Shown: positions 61,026 to 64,000 of the stretch, piece after piece
Layout of the letters: each line of letters opens with the position of its first letter
Numbering within the stretch: position 1 is the first letter of the stretch
NCBI GenBank assembly: GCA_963575745.1
Contig: CAUYUJ010018864.1
Location: forward strand, 102,001 to 166,000
DNA: 64,000 nucleotides
Direction: 5' to 3'
DNA from: Prorocentrum cordatum
Taxonomy: Eukaryota > Sar > Dinophyceae > Prorocentrales > Prorocentraceae
The notes under the pieces: model-generated
Databases searched by the model: none
Told to the model about the DNA's origin: nothing
Seen by the model: the letters and a program-made list of their open reading frames with translations, nothing else
Translations under genes and position numbers: made by a program

Positions 61026-61757
61026 GGGCCCAGCCCGCCCATCGGGGGGTGGTGATGATGGCGATGATGATGGCGATGGTGATGATGGTGATGGTGAGGG
61101 TGGCAGTCGGGGTGACGATGATGAAGGCGATGCTGGCGACGACGACGACGGACAAGGAATGCTGCGGAATTGAATGGGGAGGGAATAGTCGACGGAGAGG
61201 AGGTGGGAACCAGACGGAGGGAGGATATACCGCGCCCTCGCCCGCCGAGCATAGAATTGGCGCGTGACGAGTGCGACCAGTCAGTCGTTCAGCCAGTCAG
61301 TTACCCGCGAGGAACGCATTCGGGGGGGGGTGACGATGGCGGAGAGAGGAGATGCCGTTTCCAATGGCGAAAGCCGAACGAGTTGGCGGAGGTCGCGCCT
61401 CCACCGAACGGGACACCTCCACCGAGCACGCACGGCGTCGGGGAGGGGCCGCGCGCCGCGGGCCCTCACCGCGGGACCGCACCGCGGCCGCGACCGCGAG
61501 GCCCCACCGCCGCCACACAAACGACACGCCGCCGTCGTCGTCTTCGTCGTCGTCGTCTTCGTCGTCGTCGCCGTCGCCGCCGTCACTGTTGCTGTCCGTC
61601 GTCGTCCGTTGTCGCCCGTCGTCGGCTCAGCATGCCCAATCTCGTCCGCCGTCGCCGTCCGCCGCCGACTCGTCCGTCGTCGTCGTCCGTCGTCGTCCGC
61701 CCGTCGCCGACGCACCCGCTACAGCGGATGAGGGGGGCTGGGTGAGTGAAGATCTGG
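61026..61757. other. Stretch without a clear gene
   Basis: GATGGTGATGG runs (61045-61150), then GC-rich DNA with CGTCGTCGTC triplets (61530-61600 and 61670-61710). ORFs on both strands are Arg/Ser-rich shadows. It lies beyond the stop of the - strand gene. Confidence 0.45.
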
Positions 61758-61760
61758 CGC

Positions 61761-64000
61761 TCACGGGCCCTCGGCGGCCATCGCAACGGCCTGGCACGCC
61801 CAGTGCTGCATGGCCCTGCCCATGCGGCCGAGCATCTGCTGCGACCTGTGCAGGGCCCCCCGCGCCTCGCGCGCGGCGCGCTCATGGTCGCCGAGCAGCA
61901 GCCGCATATCACGCAGCTGCCGCTGCGCCGCCGCTGCCTCGCCCGCCGCCGCCTCGCGCGTCGAGCGCAGCACCGCCCGCGCCGCGGCGAGCCCGTCCTC
62001 CCACGTGCGCAGCCGCCGCTGGAGGAGATCGATCTCCGCCTCCAGCACCTCGGTGGCGGCGGCGGGGGGCGCGGCGGGGGCCGCGGGCGGCGGCGGGGCG
62101 GGCGCGTCGGCGGTCCACCCGCGCGCTGCCCACTCGGCCCGCGGCGAGTGCGCGGGCGGCGGCGGGCGCGCCGCCAGCAGGCTCGCGGCGCGCAGGCGCG
62201 CCTCGGCGCCCGCGCGGATCGACTCCACGCCGAAGAACGCGCCAGGGCCGTCCACCTGGCGCGCCTCGACCGCGGCGTCGATCGCGGCGTCGATCGCGGC
62301 GACCACGGCCGTCCCGACGTGGCCCTCGAGCTCCACCGTCGAGCCCGCCGCCACCGCGCCGCGCTGCACGTCGGCGAAGCGCACCCCCGCGTCGGCCGCC
62401 GCGGCCTGCTGCGCAGGCGCGACGGCAGCGTCGGCAGCCGCCCGCCGCCGCTGGGCCAGCGCCGCCGTCTCAAGCATGAGACGGCGGGCCCGCTCGGCCG
62501 CGGCGAACTTCGCGATCGCCTCGGCCCGATCGGCGACAAAGGCGGCCGCATCCACCCACTCCTCGGCGACCTGCCTCGCGATCGCGGCGATCTCGCGGTC
62601 GGAGACCACCGCGGGGGGGCGCGCCGCCCCCGCGTCGCCCGCCAGCGACTTCGCCAGCGAGCGCGCGCAGCGGTCGGCCGCCATCTGGCAGTCGGGGACC
62701 GCGCGGGCGATCCCATGCAGCGCCATGGCCTGCAACCACGGATGGGCCAGCAGCGGCGGCGCCCTGGGCGGCGGCGCGCCGCCGACCGCCGTCGGGGGGT
62801 CGCCGTCGGGGCCGTCCGAGCTCGGCGATCCGTCGGTGCCGCCAGAGCTCGGCGATGCGCCGCCCGCCGCCGCCGCGGCGCCGACGGGTGCTGCAGCGGG
62901 GGGCGCGGCCGCTGCTGCCGCAGCGGCGCCGACGGGTGCTGCCGCGGGGGGCGCGGCCGCTGCTGCCGCCGCGGCGCCGACGGGTGCTGCCGCGGGGCGC
63001 GCGGCCGCTGCTGCCGCCGCGGCGCCGACGGGTGCTGCCGCGGGGCGCGCGGCCGCTGCTGCCGCCGCAGCGCCGACGGGCGCTGCCGCGGGGGGCGCGG
63101 CCGCCGCTGGCGTCGCGGCGTCCTCAGCGCCAGCGGAGCGGCGCCAGCGGCGCGGCGGCGGGCCCTCAGAGCCACTGGCCCGCCTTCGGCTCGCAGACGA
63201 GCCCGCAGAGCCACGGGCCAGGCGCGACGGCGAGCCCTCAGAGCCGCTGCTCGCAGCCGAACTCGCATCGCCTTCGGCTCGAAGCGTCGCGCCGTCCTTG
63301 TCCCGCACCTCCTTGCTCGGGACGTCGCCGCCGACCTCCAGCGGGTTGCGGCCATCCAGCGGCGCGGGCGCGCCGTAGTGGCCGCTCGGCCGCCGCGCCG
63401 CCTCCTCTCTCCGCCGCTCCGCCTCCTCCGCGGAGGAGTCCCGACGCGCCGCCGCGCGTCGCAGAGGCTCGGCCGCGGGCGGCGAGCACGGGCTCGGCGG
63501 CGCCCGCGCGTGAGCCGCCCGCGACGCCGTCGGCAAGTCCGACCGCGGCGCCCCCGTCGGCGGCATGCCTGGCCAGCGCGACGCTGGCGGCGGCGACGAC
63601 GGCGACCGCGAGCGGTCCGACGCCGCGACGCCGCGACGCCGCGACCGCGAGGCGGTCCGCCGCCTGCCGAGTGCGGTTGGCTCGCCGACGATGCATCGTC
63701 GACGTCGGATGGCGGCGTCGGCGTCGGGCCGACGGCCGATGCTGCAGCGCCGACGGCGATGACGTCCGACGCTGCAGCGCCGACGTCGGGTGGCGGCACC
63801 GCCGATCCCACGCGCTCGCGGCCCGCCTGCCGCCCCTGCAGCGAGGCTGCGAGGGCGTCGTCTGCCCCGAGGCCGCGGGCGCCCGCGAGGGGAACGCGCG
63901 CCGCCAGGCTGCCAGGGCGAGGCGGCGAGGGCGGCGCGGGCGGCGGCCAGGCCGAGGGCATCACCCACGGGGCGCGCCCACAGGGGGCGCGCGCGGCGGT
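61761..64000 (-). CDS. Uncharacterised Ala/Arg-rich coiled-coil protein, 5'-partial
   Basis: The frame is open from the window edge to the stop at 61761 (more than 730 codons), so the start is probably outside; in-frame ATGs near 63565 are internal candidates. Order: Arg-rich region; SSAEEAERRREEAARRPSGH; Ser/Gly/Arg linker; an Ala/Pro block made of a 48-bp repeat; then from about 62760 a helical region (HPWLQAMALHGIARAVPDCQ ... REIAAIARQVAEEWVDAAAF ... AERARRLMLETAALAQRR), a Pro/Ala linker and a C-terminal coiled coil (EVLEAEIDLLQRRLRTWEDG ... LRDMRLLLGDHERAAREARG). Third-position GC is very high. No enzymatic motif; a structural or scaffolding role is a guess only. Confidence 0.55.
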   Translation of the reverse strand, partial: RRARPLWARPVGDALGLAAARAALAASPWQPGGARSPRGRPRPRGRRRPRSLAAGAAGGPRARGIGGAATRRRRCSVGRHRRRRCSIGRRPDADAAIRRRRCIVGEPTALGRRRTASRSRRRGVAASDRSRSPSSPPPASRWPGMPPTGAPRSDLPTASRAAHARAPPSPCSPPAAEPLRRAAARRDSSAEEAERRREEAARRPSGHYGAPAPLDGRNPLEVGGDVPSKEVRDKDGATLRAEGDASSAASSGSEGSPSRLARGSAGSSASRRRASGSEGPPPRRWRRSAGAEDAATPAAAAPPAAAPVGAAAAAAAARPAAAPVGAAAAAAAARPAAAPVGAAAAAAAAPPAAAPVGAAAAAAAAPPAAAPVGAAAAAGGASPSSGGTDGSPSSDGPDGDPPTAVGGAPPPRAPPLLAHPWLQAMALHGIARAVPDCQMAADRCARSLAKSLAGDAGAARPPAVVSDREIAAIARQVAEEWVDAAAFVADRAEAIAKFAAAERARRLMLETAALAQRRRAAADAAVAPAQQAAAADAGVRFADVQRGAVAAGSTVELEGHVGTAVVAAIDAAIDAAVEARQVDGPGAFFGVESIRAGAEARLRAASLLAARPPPPAHSPRAEWAARGWTADAPAPPPPAAPAAPPAAATEVLEAEIDLLQRRLRTWEDGLAAARAVLRSTREAAAGEAAAAQRQLRDMRLLLGDHERAAREARGALHRSQQMLGRMGRAMQHWACQAVAMAAEGP
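62873..63112 (-). repeat. Five 48-bp in-frame repeats
   Basis: Five near-identical 48-bp units containing GCGGCGCCGACGGGTGCTGC and GGCGCGGCCGCTGCTGCCGC. Each encodes 16 residues of the form AAAPVGAAAAAAAA(R/P)P on the - strand. Units differ by a few silent or Pro/Arg changes and stay in frame. Confidence 0.9.

Noticed and set aside
61810-63378. A 522-codon ORF on + antisense to the coiled-coil gene
   Set aside because: Antisense shadow driven by third-position GC; no independent features.
61583-63964. A 793-codon Arg-rich ORF overlapping the coiled-coil gene in another - frame
   Set aside because: Arg/Pro-rich shadow of a very GC-rich gene. The other frame carries a sensible coiled coil and Ala-rich linkers with ordered boundaries.

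Overview
The window looks like nuclear DNA of a dinoflagellate, probably a Prorocentrum-like core dinoflagellate. This identification is inferred from protein style and gene architecture, not from a marker gene. The pointers are GC-rich DNA, AAG|GC...AG introns, Lys/Pro/Ala-rich proteins of the MAPK-/KKPAAA type, multi-copy protein families I recognise only from dinoflagellates, a relict-like spliced-leader sequence (6143-6167), and very heavy simple-sequence and minisatellite content. I see no rRNA, tRNA, CRISPR or bacterial-type operon.

Layout. 1-6 kb (+ strand): four small uncharacterised genes or gene pieces, separated by short CCCCT...AGGGG hairpins and a palindromic TTCTCTTAAGAGAA array. 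6.1-8.1 kb: a transposase-like gene (copy A) preceded by an SL-like sequence. 8.3-10.9 kb: a 13-bp satellite (GGGTGGCCCGGGA). 10.9-14.6 kb: a 5'-truncated LINE-type ORF with reverse transcriptase, C2H2 fingers and a degenerate methyltransferase-like tail. 15.7-20.9 kb (- strand): a methyltransferase-like gene lying 7 nt downstream of a second transposase-like gene (copy B). 22-28.4 kb (- strand): three uncharacterised genes with mappable introns. 28.8-30.5 kb: satellite array 2. 30.9-33.2 kb (- strand): transposase-like copy C, with an in-frame stop and an 80-nt homopolymer at an exon junction. 34-44 kb (- strand): six uncharacterised genes or pseudogenes and two copies of a short terminal-inverted-repeat element. 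44.7-45.3 kb: satellite array 3. 45.8-53.5 kb (- strand): decayed transposase-like copy D, whose last exon appears to lie beyond about 5 kb of 64-bp repeats and duplicated blocks. 54-64 kb (- strand mostly): Ala/Pro/Lys-rich genes with very short GC-AG introns, ending in a coiled-coil gene cut by the window end.

How the parts fit. Little here can be tied to a known pathway. The coherent theme is mobile DNA: transposase-like genes of one superfamily, a LINE, methyltransferase-like domains attached to or beside them, TIR elements, and introns whose ends carry direct repeats as expected of introner-type insertion. Very long ORFs across the satellites are artefacts of repeats with few stop codons. 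Exon borders are stated only where reading frame and splice signals agree; other borders are approximate. Family statements rest on memory of dinoflagellate proteins, not on a search.
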